A stretch of DNA of 64,000 nt from Physcia stellaris (taxonomy: Eukaryota > Ascomycota > Lecanoromycetes > Caliciales > Physciaceae): positions 124,001 to 188,000 of the forward strand of contig JABSSW010000066.1 in assembly GCA_018902385.1 (NCBI GenBank), in the 5' to 3' direction. Under the pieces are notes generated by a model. The model worked only from the letters and a program-made list of their open reading frames with translations, was not told the DNA's origin and searched no databases. Made by a program: the position numbers and the translations under genes. Positions 44,923 through 56,735 of the stretch are shown piece by piece (position 1 is the first letter of the stretch; the number at the start of each line of letters is the position of its first letter).

Positions 44923-45510
44923 ATTCATTTAGGAAAGAAGTAGTCTTACTTAGGTCGTAAAAAGGAGTCCCATGAAGATCACTCTAAACCTACAGCAAGT
45001 AGCAGTAATTCAAACACTGCGCTTGTGATCTGTCGATTTGAATGCTGGTATCCACTAGTACCACCAGCAGTGGAGGGTAATATTAACGTTTGGATCCGGT
45101 CCATTGGACCATAGTTATGGCAGCGTAAACCTCACTTCATTGGTGCCCATATGATTTGCACTGCGAGGCAAGTTCCAGTGCTCCTCGTTGGGACTCGCCG
45201 GGTCAGCTTGATTGGACCTGGAGTAGCGAAGAAAGTGTACTCGTTGAACTACCCTCTTCTTTGTGGCAACAACCAAGAATGCCCAGCCAGCGAGGACATC
45301 TCTGAAAGATAGCTTTCGTATGTCCTGGGAGAGAATAGCATATTTTCATGGCACGGTTCACGTTTTCACTACCTGTCGAGAGAATCATTGGGGAACGTTT
45401 GGTTTTTTCCATATTCCTTCATGCGGTTTCGAAGTCAGAATTACACGTGATGAATAAAACACGTAGTTGGAAGAAAATGCCAGGAATTATTGGATTAGGA
45501 TCCAGTACCT
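44923..45510. other. Convergent intergenic, no gene seen
   Basis: This lies between the 3' ends of CAB3 and the CorA-like gene. Overlapping short frames on both strands (45203-45457) show no motif. Confidence 0.4.
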
Positions 45511-47770
45511 TCATCGGTGGTGTATGCCCGCCTCCAGGAAGGACTCTAGATGATGCGCCTGGACTTTTAGATTCTCTTTATGCTTCTCCAACCAGTGTAG
45601 GGCAGCCCAGATTAATATTGTGACGAAAGTCAGCGGAAGACTTGCAGCAAGATAGAGCTGGAGAGGTGAGAGATAGGCGTAGGGATTGGGACCAGGGTTG
45701 CTGAGGTCGTTGTTCGATCCAAAAATGTCCGTAGACATCAATGTCTGTGCAGAAGCCGTCAGTTCGAAAATTCCTTGAATCTAGCTTTAGACAAGCTATG
45801 GATGATCTAGGTAACAGAAAGCAAGGGTGCCGAAACACCAGATGAAGGCTCAAAGGGTCAAAAGATTCGACATACAGAGATAAACGTTCCTGGTAGGAAG
45901 AACAAGGTCACGACTGTGATCACCTTCATTGACACAGTCTCAATTTTCGTTTTTCGAGCAATGTCGTTCATATCTTCGGTCATAGACATCATGTTCTTTG
46001 TCGATTGTTTGTTGGTTTCGGTGTTCTGGTATTCAAGGATGCTGTGGAGCTGGGGGTTCTCACTTAGCGTGGCATTCTCGGCATACCGAATGATTTGATA
46101 TACCAAGGTTTTGCGATCTCCAAGTAGTCGTAGTAAGGTCTCAAGCCTTAGAATTCGCATCTGCATATCATTGAGGATGCCATTGGTTCGGAGTTCAAAT
46201 TGCTCCAGGTCGCCTTGACACAGTTCGCGGATACCTTGAGGAAAGTGCCTAGACTTGATGATAGTGTCGTAGTATTGCTTTAATTGGCCAATGACACTGA
46301 TATTCATCTTTATTATTAAGAGAGCCTCATGAGCCTTCTCTTCAATATGCTGGATTTTCTGCAATTTGGCAAAAGAGAAGTCTTGCTCCTCAGAGTTTTC
46401 GAAGCTCGGCTCTGGTTGGGGCTGTTCCAAATCTTCATCAGGATCCTCTTTCATCGAGATATGTGGAGGAAGCGGTTGGCTGAAGCCGCTTTCAGGATCC
46501 GTGTATGTGCGCTGGGTGGGCGACCTTGGCTTTGGACTTGAGATTGAGAGTTTTTCTGTCAGCATTGTTTGGGTCCTAGATATTCTAGCAATGATGGATC
46601 CGTTGCTTTTCTGAGTATCTACGCGCGGCCTCATTTTGAAACTATCTTGAGCTGCGACTGGACTCGAAGGTAGGATTACGGGAGCTGTCAATGTTCTTCC
46701 GGACGTGTTCTGAAATTGATCCTCTAAATTGTTGGTGTACCAGCGCCATTGCTCAGCTGCCCAGTGGCACAATATCAAGTGGGTAGCAAGTGATGCTGCG
46801 AATGCTCTGTCGAGGGTCTCGAAGGATGGGATAGGATTATGATCATCACCACCTGTTGCTTGCCCAATGCGACTTTTCATGGCTTCGTTGGCTTTGATGA
46901 CGACCCAATTTGCTCGAATGTTCACCACATCCAGAGTGTGGTGCACTGCACATGGGCGTATTGACCAATCATTTGGGTCTGAGCCCGACTTCTCTACTGA
47001 CCTTAGGTTATAGCATACCTGTATCTCACTGCCGGACCAAGCAAGTTCAGGGACCGCAAGAGTTTGGCTAGAAGCCGATAGGCAGGTGCGCTGAAAGAAG
47101 CTACAAAAGTAGGGATCTTGAGCAACAGATTGGAAACCAAATGAGAAAAGGAACTCGATGACTTCTGGCATCACTCGAAAATAGGTGAAGCATAGCATGA
47201 GCATTTCCCGCGTTGTCTGCAGCCTCTCGCGGGAGCTGCCATTGATGGCTTGTAAAAACCTGATCCATTATTAGTGGGACGAGCGTCTCCAGTGCCGGGT
47301 AAGTGTAGACCTGCGTCTTGGGCGCATGGCTCTCGAGATATGGGTACCGTTAAACCAAACAAATGTCAACAACTTACAAAAACCTGCATCGTGGATCAGG
47401 GCTCTTTGATGTGGTTGTCAGCCCAAGGTGTGTCCGTAGACGAGCTTCAGTCCGTAGACAAGTTGGTGAAAAGTCTGCACAGTCGGTTGATTAGAGGTGT
47501 CTTGGAGGTTTTCTTCGGCGTGGAGGGTTGCATGCCTTTTCCCCTACTACTCAACTCCAGAAAATCTAATGAGCATGCATCTTCATCGGCAAAGAGTCTC
47601 TCGGCGTGTTCATCTAACTGTGCATGCAGGCTACGATTGTAATACGATGGATTCCGCCGGTCCAGGTTTTGAGGGAAGGACTTGGCATCCTCCAATAAGG
47701 CAGTGAGATTCTGCATTTTCGATTGCGAAGCAGGTCGTGGAAGGGGGACGGGCTCGATTGATAATGTCAT
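45511..47770 (-). CDS. CorA-like fungal membrane protein
   Basis: Probable exons: 47770-47460, 47401-47378, 47259-45876, 45744-45511; they sum to 1953 bases, 650 residues. The layout is that of fungal CorA-like proteins: a long soluble part, a helical stretch (AKLQKIQHIEEKAHEALLI through DDMQMRILRLETLLRL-like helices), then two membrane helices near the C-terminus (VITVVTLFFLPGTFIS and LYLAASLPLTFVTILIWAAL) with a short loop between. True Mg2+ channels of the CorA family have GMN at this loop; here the sequence is TLMSTDIFGSN, so ion transport should not be assumed. The 24-base second exon restores DPRCRFLFLQAINGSS but its upstream donor (GTCTAC) is weak, so that join is uncertain. The last intron is 131 bases. 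Confidence 0.75.
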
Positions 47771-48083
47771 TTCAACATATATGGACAGGTGAAGGGAGGG
47801 TTATTATTTCTTGAAATGGCTGGCCGTCAGCCCCTGAAACGGAGAGTGCCTCGAGTGCCCCGCGACGCCCCAGGGCTGTGCATCCATGATTTGGCCACAT
47901 TATTACTTGGCCACATTAGCCCACCAGTGAACCGGATCCGCCCGTCAATCAATACATAAATCCCGAGCGCGTGACTAGCAAAATGTAAAAAGGAATCACA
48001 GCCTCTCGTATAACATTCCACAAACGATCCCGAACCCGCGAATAACACCATACGGCGCCACCACTCCCATGTAAGACGTCAGG
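47771..48083. other. Short intergenic region, no gene seen
   Basis: This holds the CorA-like gene promoter and the 3' flank of the next minus-strand gene. A GC-rich patch lies near 47830-47880. Confidence 0.35.
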
Positions 48084-48549
48084 TCATTTTTTTGGTTTGC
48101 GGCGTTTGATAAGCTCGTCTTGTTCCTTCTGCTACAAGTCAGACACAACCGTACTCGGTATATGGTCATTGGTTGGGACATCCAAGACCTTTTTCAGCCT
48201 GCGCGGTACCCAGAATCTGAAGTCATCGCCGTGACGCTGTAAGGAGTCAGGTTGTGGGAAGCCTTCGATCCCCGAAACCTGACTTACCTCGACAAAAAAC
48301 TTGTAGTTGCCCCAGATAGTCTTTAAATAGGCGCTGATGATGTCCTTGTCTAAGTTGTAGTGCTCGATGTAGTCATATCGCCACACTGCATCGGATGCGA
48401 CGGTTTCTGGCATTGTCAGAGCAACAATGATAGGTTCGAGGGCTCGAGGATCAGAGGTCTCGTCGATCACTGCAGGCGAATGCCTTGCACCGACACAGAA
48501 GGCTGAGAAACAGCTTGGATCTGGAGCGCCTTTAAATCCCAAGTAGGAG
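48084..48549 (-). CDS. Conserved hypothetical protein, 5' end unresolved
   Basis: Three consecutive exons can be read with good splice sites: 48549-48288, 48236-48189 and 48131-48084. They give ALTMPETVASDAVWRYDYIE, HYNLDKDIISAYLKTIWGNY, KFFVE/RHGDDFRFWVPRRLKK/QKEQDELIKRRKPKK and a stop. The pattern (Tyr..Ile-Glu-His-Tyr..Leu-Asp-Lys, then Phe-Trp-Val-Pro-Arg, then a basic helical tail) looks like a small fungal family of unknown function, which I recall only loosely. The upstream exon should end in phase 2. A candidate region at 48824-48603 has an open frame but no donor in that phase, so I leave the 5' end open. Introns of 51 and 57 bases, the latter with a CTGAC branch point, support that the gene is real. 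Confidence 0.55.
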
Positions 48550-49192
48550 CTGAAGAGTCAGTCATCCGGGTGGGCTGTGGCCTTATGAAAGCCTGGAAAC
48601 CCTCAGAGCCGCATCTTAGCCACTTTGGGATCGCACTCCACCTGCCCAATGAGAAGACGCGCTTCCACATCATTCAGCTGGCTCCGCTTGTAGGGGTCCT
48701 CGACTGCACGAGTCTGGAATCCGACCAAATTCTGAAGATTCCCAGTTGGGGTGCCACCGGTCAGGTTTTCAGCCTTACAAAGTCCGACCATCTGCGTTGA
48801 ACAGCAGTTACCCACAACAGACATGGGTTGTCGGCATCGCTCCGATAACTTTGACCATGGCTCGCATCATCGCATGGTTTCCACTTTCGCGGTTACTTGT
48901 ACGGGATGAACCGCGGAACCTACTCGTAGTGTCCGAGGCAGGAGAAGCGGGGGCGAGCGTGGTTTGTCAGTCAGTCCAGCCAATGAACGCTCGGCTTGGT
49001 CTTGCAGCAATTCACGAGTCAGGCTGAGAGCCTGAGAAAAGATGAGACGAAAGAGTCAGAGGGGCAGATGCCTCGCCTGCGCCTGCGCCTCTTTTCAAGG
49101 AGCCTCATACCGGAAAACAAAATCAGAGCGTTGCCTTCGTTTCATCCCTTCTCCCAATGCTGTATCCCTAGCCACATCCCTTGCGCCCTACA
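48550..49192. other. Intergenic or 5' part of the 48-kb hypothetical gene
   Basis: This may hold the missing first exon of the minus-strand hypothetical and the promoter of the plus-strand kinase gene. The minus-strand frame at 48824-48603 (GFQTRAVEDPYKRSQLNDVE) is the best candidate but could not be joined. Confidence 0.35.
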
Positions 49193-52100
49193 ATGCGCGA
49201 GACCCACTCAGAAGAAGATGTAGAGATTCAGGCATTCTGGAAATGGGCCACTTCTCCAAATATAAGGCGACCGGGTATCGGAGGCTCGAGTCATGGCACT
49301 CAGCGCCATTTTATACCGCAAGCTGCTGTCAAAGAGTATCTCGGAGCTCCAGGTCGCGTCGAGGATCTTTTGGCCGCCATCTTCCGCCATGAGAGAAGCA
49401 ACACCATCGATGCGGATGTTGTCCGACAGCACTACTTGCGACCACTGGCCGTCCTTCTACTCATTGGGAAAGGTCCGATGATCAAACACTTCGTGCAGTA
49501 CCCGGGCCTCCAAGATCAATATCTGCCTTTTCGAAGTCGTACCGATGATTTCCCCTTCTCCGTCGATGCTAATTTCTTCGACAAATTCTTCAAAGTACAG
49601 TGGCAATTCTGTGCTACCGACCTTGAATACAATTTTCTCCTCCGTCTCCGCGAGGAGGAGATACTTCAATCACGCACAAAGAAGAGGTTGGCCATGGCGG
49701 AAACGCTGTCGTTTTCAAGATTAATGTTCACGAAGAATACAACAAATTGGTTCCCCAAAACTGGAAAATGCCTGTATGATAGGTCCCTCGGCTCGATTGC
49801 TAGATCGCTGATATTTGTCTAGGAGCGACCTGCCTATCTTCGTGATACTTTCGTTCTCAAAACGTATCGTGGGGCGGATGCAAAAGAACAGTACACAGCC
49901 GAGAGGGAAGCCTACATGAAGCTAAGATACGATAACAAGCCTTCTCCATTCGTCCTTGCCTACTACGGAAGTTTCATTGATAGAGACACCTACAACATCA
50001 TTCTCGAATATGCAGATCGAGGGAATCTGGAACACTACTTGAAGTCGACACCCGCGCCTCCTACTTTTCAAGACATGATAGTATATTGGGAGCGGTTTTC
50101 TAACATCACCCATGGCCTAGCGGCTATACATGGTGTTCCGGGCAGCGCAGAAGCAGGCACGTCCGTACTACTTGGGTATGTCTAGTACTTATCGTCCATG
50201 TCTTGCGGCTTTACTTACAGCTGGGATAGATGGCATCAAGACATCAAGCCCGCGAATATACTTGTCTTTAGTGGGAGCGGACCATCGCATTATGATGTCC
50301 ATTTCAAGATTGCGGATTTGAGTCTCTGCCATTTCAAGCAGAGTGATTCGTTACAGCATGACGAATCCGACTTAGATGCGATCGGTACAAGGGCATATGG
50401 TAAGTCTAATAGAAACTGCGTTTGCTCAGTGTCAGGGCTAATCGAGCAGGCAGGAGCACCTGAAACCTTCAGGCCTGATGATGGCACAGAGTACATCCCT
50501 GTGCAAGTGCGACCAGGCGTCGATATATGGTCAATTGGCTGTGTCTTTAGCGAGGTCGCGGTCTGGTCGCGCTTCGGCTGGGAGCGGGTAATGGAATATA
50601 AACGCTTACGACAAGCCGAGGTGAAGCAACGGTTGGATTTCGACGGCGAGGAGCTATTTCACGATGGACGAGATGTGTTGCAGGTTGTTCAAAATATGCA
50701 CGATAACATCAGACTAGAAAGAAGAGATATGGATCTAGTTACAGTCGAGATTCTGCGACTCCTAGAAGACGACATGCTACTGAAAGAACATGAGCCACGC
50801 TACTCCGCCAAACAAGTCTTTCATAAATCCAGGCGCATCATCAATGCAGTACGGAAAATGCTCGAGAATACTGCGACAGACTCCCTCTCGAGGAGTGACG
50901 AAGACCGTGGAAGTATCACCGAAATCGAGGAGGAGCCGAAAACGCCTCCAAACGTTCCACCAGGATATGACAGTAGCTTCTCATCATCTACAGCCAGACC
51001 GACCAACGGCCGTGTTGGCACATTCTCGTCATCACGGCCACTGTCAATGAGCAGTATAAGATCTGACTCGCCAAGTTTACGAAGTATTGCAACGTCTTAC
51101 TCGTACCAATATCAGTCCAGAGCATCCGCTACTGGTGTTCAGAACCAACAGCACGGCAATTTTTTTGGACCTATTGTTTCTCAATCAGTGGAATTACACG
51201 AGCTCCCTGATCCGCCCAGCCCTGCAATTCCGTACAACTCGTCATCATTGGACAAATTCAAAAAGCTCTCGATCAACACCAAAGATCTCGATAGCCAGCA
51301 CGCACATCGGCGCCTGCATCGAGAAACGGTGGGAGAAGGATCCACCAAGGCTAGGAGCCTCGCCTCAAAGGAAATTCCTTTGCGAAGGAACAAGACAGAG
51401 AAGAAACCCTCCAGCCATCTACGGCGCAACAGCAATGTATCATTGTCTGGCCCTCGTAGTGAGCCTTCATCGCCTGTCGAGTCTACTCAGCACCCTCTAT
51501 CTCCACCTTCATCTTCTCCAAAGCACGATCGCCCAAAGTCATCTATAGCAGCAGAGAACAAGGCTTCTCCAGAAATCAGCAATCACAAACAGCAAGAGGA
51601 GCCTCGGCGTCCTCATGTAAATCTCCAAGAAGGGCTTCTGTGGAAGCAAAAGAAAAAGAAAGGTAGTTTGGCTGAACTAGACGGTCATGAGAACCTAACC
51701 TATCTGAACGAACGAGATCATGTATGTGTAGAGCTGAGTTCCGGGCGCATTTTGGGTTCAGATACTGACGCCTACACTAGATCTTTGTCATTGACAATTC
51801 TGAATCTATGCGACCGCACCGAGAGGACGTTCTGAGAGTGGTGTCCTTCCTGGCCTACCTACTTAAAGACATGGATGATGACGGTCTCGATGTCCGCTTC
51901 ACTCAATCAACAGAGAGAAAAAACGCAGGGAGAACTTCGAAGCTACTAGAAGTAGTCAGTAAAGTGGCTTTCAAAGGTATATCAGACATGCGCACTCGGT
52001 TGAGCCAGATTCTCCAAGAGCACAAAAACAAATTTGGCACCACAGCTCCCCCTTCAGGATCCTGGTACAAAAGACCCCGAGAGACACAAAAGGCTTTGAG

Positions 52101-52447
52101 TTTCTACATTTTGACCGATGGGAAATGGCAGCCTAACGAAGTAGGTCCGATCATCCTTTCGCTAGTCGAAAGCATGAAAGAAAAAAAGCTACACAAGGAC
52201 CATGTAGGCATACAATTCATCAGATTTGGTCAGGATTCGAAGGGCATTGATCGCTTGAATCACCTAGATCACGGCTTGGGCTTGAAGGAAATTGATATGT
52301 GAGTGTCTTTACTCCTTTTGAGCTTCGTCTAGGGTTCAGGCTGACGAGGTGGGCAGGGATATTGTAGATACGACACCTTGGAACGGTAACATCTGGAAAC
52401 AGCTCCTCGGAGCAATCAGTTCGTGGTACGATGACGACCCTGACTGA
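49193..52447 (+). CDS. Protein kinase fused to a von Willebrand A domain
   Basis: Exons: 49193-49773, 49823-50175, 50221-50399, 50454-51721, 51781-52298, 52357-52447. The first third is a helical N-terminal region. The kinase domain follows: glycine loop VGHGGNAVVFKI, Lys in DTFVLKTYRG, catalytic loop WHQDIKPANILV (HRD is HQD), the DFG position reading ADLSLCHF, and AYGAPETFRP as the APE block. A Ser/Pro-rich linker of about 300 residues follows. Then a vWA-type domain begins with a MIDAS motif DNSES (IFVIDNSESM) and has a second acidic site in YILTDGKW. The kinase/vWA joins restore reading, but in exon 1 the frame shifts by one missing base at about 49660-49668, between LRLREEEIL and ITHKEEVGHGG. 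So the gene is either damaged or carries a sequence error. Its substrate and partner are unknown. Confidence 0.75.
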
Positions 52448-53670
52448 GCGAGGGATCAACGCGTCATCTTCAAAAGACTTACTAGTCCCTCCAAATTTTC
52501 GTCACCAAGACACGAAAACGCCAACACGTTTTTGGAACCCTCACAACAATAGCCGGATGGTTTGACAAGCAGAAGCCTGAAGTTCCCCATCTTAGAAACT
52601 TTCAGCACTTCAATGTTTCTCCGTACGTCCTTGCAGACAACCTGAGGGTCATCACAACCAGGTTCCGCGAACTCTAGCCAGTTTGGTCATCCAGATTATG
52701 ATGCCTCTGTGTCATTCAGCAGATGCTCCTACAGCATTTCGACAACGGCATATGCGTCGACAGCCGACAATGCGAGTATCATGATAGCCTGGAGACGTAA
52801 TTTGACCGGTAAGTTCGATGGATGTACACTCTCCCAATGATATCCTCAACAGAGAGGCTGGAAAAGTGGAGCGTCATGCCAATAGTGAGTTCAAAGGTGG
52901 GGTTGATGAGAGATGAAAAGAGGAATAATGGTAGGGTCAAATATCTCCGAGGATGCATTGTCGTGGGTTTTACTTCACACTATCATCTTGAAGTTTCATT
53001 GGAATCCTCACGCTCACACGATTTTACGCGATATAATCTATAAGGTAACGTCCGCAAGGCTTCTGATCACGTTAAGTGGATACAATTTGGCTTGAACAGG
53101 TTCTCTATATTTTAGTGTCGAGTGAACTTGAAGATCTTGAGAAGGTCGAAATGGATCCTGGGAATAATCACTGAGTTGATACTGCCACGACTTGCTGTTG
53201 CACTCGTTGATCCTTCTGACGTTCTGAGACTATGGGATGGACCGTTGACTTTAGAGGAATGAGAAGCCATAAATTCAATAGATTTATGAGTAGAACGAAT
53301 ATTATATACGATCCCTCAAGACAACGAACGAGATGGGCAAAGAACATGGAGAATAATTCAAGGATTTCCTTGCGATTCAACTGCCAAGGGTTCTGTGGCA
53401 TCTCTCGGTGTGCTACTCGTAGCGTTGCGGACATGGAGTAACATTTACCCGTGGCGAACAATACTCTAAATTACGGTCTCAGCGTGGACCTGACAAAAAA
53501 TCACAAGTCCACTGGTGGTAATAGTAAGACTCCTTACAACAAAAGATGCCTTGAGTATGAGGATCCTCCATGTTGATCACGAGCAATGAATCCCTAACGT
53601 ATCCCTCTAGCTTTTACGAAGGCTCATCTCGTTACAAAGGATCGCACGACGCAGACCTTTACGCTTAAGG
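52448..53670. other. Intergenic, no gene seen
   Basis: This is 1.2 kb between the kinase-vWA gene and the deacetylase. Short frames at 52822-53095 and 53168-53461 lack any motif. The first 400 bases have a coding-like composition but no frame long enough to call. Confidence 0.35.
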
Positions 53671-54529
53671 ATGGCGGCCATACTCTTGCTTGCAAGTGCG
53701 ATGTGCGTATTGATCGCACCTTTGTGGTTTGTGTATAAGCCGCCCGGATTTGTCCTGCGCTATTTCCAGCATCGATGGCCTGACGTCCTCTGGCGTGTTC
53801 AAACCTCCTCCAAGGTCGTCGCTCTGACAATTGATGATGGGCCTTCTGAATATACGAAGGAAATTTTGCAAATCTTGAAGTCCAATGAAGTAACTGCAAC
53901 GTTCTTCATCATTGGATCACAAGTTGCTGGGCACGAAGAGATGCTTCAAGATCTTGTAAGCAACGGGAACGAGTTAGGAAACCATGGTACGTCGCTTCAG
54001 AGTCACACTTTGTTCCAAATCTTAGAGCGATGAGGTGCTCTACGGCCTTCTTGCTCCTTGACTATGTTGCGCGCCTTGTGGCCAACCTTGAATGAACACT
54101 GAAGATAAATTCATATGAACAGCGATGCACGACGAACCTTCGCGATCATTGAGTGACATCACACTTACCGAACAAATCCAGTCCGTCGAAGAGAAGATAC
54201 ACGGGGCATACTCTGCCGTTGGCAAAGAGCCTCCACCTCACTATTTCCGACCAGGATCTGGCTTCTTTAGCGACAAGATGCGTAATATCCTGCGCAGACT
54301 CGGTTACCGATTGATTCTTGGAAATGTCTATCCACACGACCCGCAAATTCACTACTGGCGTCTTAACGCGAACCACATCTTGAGCATGTTGGGCCCTGGA
54401 AGTATTATCATTTGCCACGATAGAAGAAGTTGGACGCCTCCAATGTTACAGAAGGTACTCCCCGAAATTAAGCGTAAAGGGTACCGGATAGTCACTGTCA
54501 CAGAACTTTTGAAGGAGGTGAAAGAGTAA
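53671..54529 (+). CDS. Polysaccharide deacetylase (NodB-fold)
   Basis: This family removes acetyl groups from chitin-type or related polysaccharides. Two exons: 53671-53986 and 54123-54529; 723 bases, 240 residues. An N-terminal hydrophobic segment (AAILLLASAMCVLIAPLWFV) looks like a signal anchor. Motif 1 is VALTIDDGPSEYT (catalytic and metal Asp). Motif 2 spans the splice join, NELGNHG/AMHDEPSRSL, with the metal-binding His pair. Motif 3 is YFRPGSGFF, and GSIIICHDRRSW resembles motifs 4/5. LGNVYPHDPQIHYW is typical of this fungal subgroup. The single intron is 136 bases, long for this window. The actual polymer is not known. Confidence 0.9.
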
Positions 54530-54773
54530 CATAGGCCAGAGGCCTTCAGTTTTACCATCATCGATCGGGTACACATGACTATCAGCACGATTCACTGCTT
54601 ATATACATTGAGCTCAAGATTTTACTTCCTGGTCTCTGCGGTTTGCTAGGCTTGGGAGGTGACACCTCCAGTGGAATAAGCATGGCCAAAAGATGAAGGT
54701 AATAATGGCATCTCGCACGAATAAGCTCTGAATGGGTTTACCTTGCAGGTTTTCCCAAGGTTGAAGATACCCA

Positions 54774-56735
54774 TCATCCAAAGTGTGGCCAATAGGAGGG
54801 AAAGTTTAATTCCTGATAAACAGCAGGATCCATATACGGTATGACGAGAATGATCTCAACCAGGAGGTATACTCTCGACAATGTGTAAGCCAGAAGTGCG
54901 GCGATCCCAAAGACACCGAAGGCAATGCTCATTGTTTGGTTGAGCCTCAAATGCGCGTCTGCTCCTCGCCACATTTTCAGGCCACCCCAGACTGCTAAAG
55001 CAAAAGGTCCGAGAGCCATAAGTAATAAACAAGAAAGTTTCCAGAAGACTTCAGCAGGCCCCGTTTCCCTAAGAACACCGGACTGCCACGCCAGCCTATG
55101 CAAACCGCCATAGCACATGCTAATGACGAGCAGCATCAACATCGCCTTGATAAGTTCCTCCGCTATTCTTGAACCGTCGACGCTGTCATCAAGTCCACGG
55201 GGCCATGCGAAGTTGGGCTGCCTGTCGCGAAGCCAAACCGTATAATTCATGCTTAACTCATCGTGCTGGAAAGTTCGGCTCCATCGGCGAAGGGTTATAT
55301 TGTCTATCGCTAGAGATTCGAATTGAGGAGCAAGCCTCGTGACTGTTCCAGGGATGAGCTCTCCGGTCTTGATCTGGGAGGTATCCGACGCTGCTCCACG
55401 TACGCGTAAAGTGAATCGATCAGTTTCTGGGAGATGGGGGAAGTAAAACCACCTCTCCACATGGTCAAAGAGATACCAATCCTCTCCACTACCAGGACAA
55501 AGAGTTATCCCTCTGCGGCCGCGAAACAGATTCAAAGAGAGTTCAGAGCCCGCATGCACGGCCATTGGTATCCAGGTGGAGAAATGTGATGTGTTCGAGT
55601 CACGATGAAACTCTAGTCTTTCATAGTACTTGCCTGCTGCCCCGGATGTCCACTGCGCAGCGCAAAGGTCCCGCAGCGCCTCTGAAGCTTCCGTGGATAT
55701 GATGAACGGGTCCTCGATGTCCCCTGGCTTATACCACCAAAGGATATAGATGAATAAAGCACACAATGAATGTGCGAATGTGTTTAACTCCAAGAGGCTG
55801 ACCGGCAAAGATTGCCAGATTCGGGCAATGAATTGAAAGCAGAACCACAATGCTTGGATCACGATCAGGCACTTCGCCAATAGATCCACCTTCTGTTTGC
55901 CTTCAATCTTTTCGCGAGATAAGAAGCTGAGATCAATATCTTTGAAGGCATCTCTCTCGAAACATTCTTCAAAGCAGGCAGGTGTAATCGTGAGTACATC
56001 GCACCCTTCGGGCCACACTCTCTCTTTATCGCGCGACATATCCAACACGATACCACCCATAACTATAACAAAACCGTGCATGACACCGAATCTCTCTCGG
56101 GACCTCGTGTCAGTCTCTTCTGCCTATTCCTTGTCAGGTCTCGGTTGACAATTCGATCGAGGAATACCCTCCGTGGAGCGAACCTGATTTGGGACTTCTG
56201 CACTCTCAGGTCCACCAGACTTTTCATTACTGCCTTGCGCTCTAGAATCCGATTTCACTGTAGTATTATCGCTGGTGGGAGGCAGATGTTGCCCTTGAGC
56301 CAAGCCCCGATTTCTCCACCTAACCAACAGTCCATCTAGCTGCCTGTTTCGATAATTGGGTCTTTCTGGGTCACTCCTGCACGCTTTTGACCAGAGACGC
56401 GCCCACAGAGCTGAGATGGGCGCGACGGGTTCTTCTTGACCACAGCGCCTTCGAAGCATGCGCGCTATCCCGACTGCCTGGCGCCGCTGAGACCAGGCAT
56501 TATAAACGATGAATTCGGGTGCTAACAACGCAACGACTAGCCACTTCAACCTAATCAAGGCTCTTGTCCACCATCTACACTCGCGGTGAAAGACATTGAG
56601 ATGAATTGCGCTGTATACACACAGTCCCAATGTCAGCAAACAAGTCTGGACAAGGCCCCATGTTCCACGGCTGGTTGGCTCGGGCATCCATTGGGGATCG
56701 CTGTAATTACTTGTGCCGAACAAGCGGAGTCCCAT
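54774..56735 (-). CDS. Fungal multi-pass membrane protein of unknown function
   Basis: Two exons: 56735-56184 and 56123-54774; 1902 bases, 633 residues. The N-terminus matches a large fungal family: RGTWGLVQTCLLTLGLCVYS, then helical LKWLVVALLAPEFIVYNAWS, and after the join HGFVIVMGGIVLDMS. A later block AKCLIVIQALWFCFQFIARI, LLELNTFAHSLCALFIYILW and WWYKPGDIEDPF is also typical. Three more helices lie near the C-terminus (AMLMLLVISMCYGGLHRLAW and following). The intron removes an in-frame TAG; its donor (GTTCGC) is weak but a CTGAC branch point stands just before the acceptor. Members of this family are abundant and uncharacterised in moulds. I make no functional claim. Confidence 0.8.
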
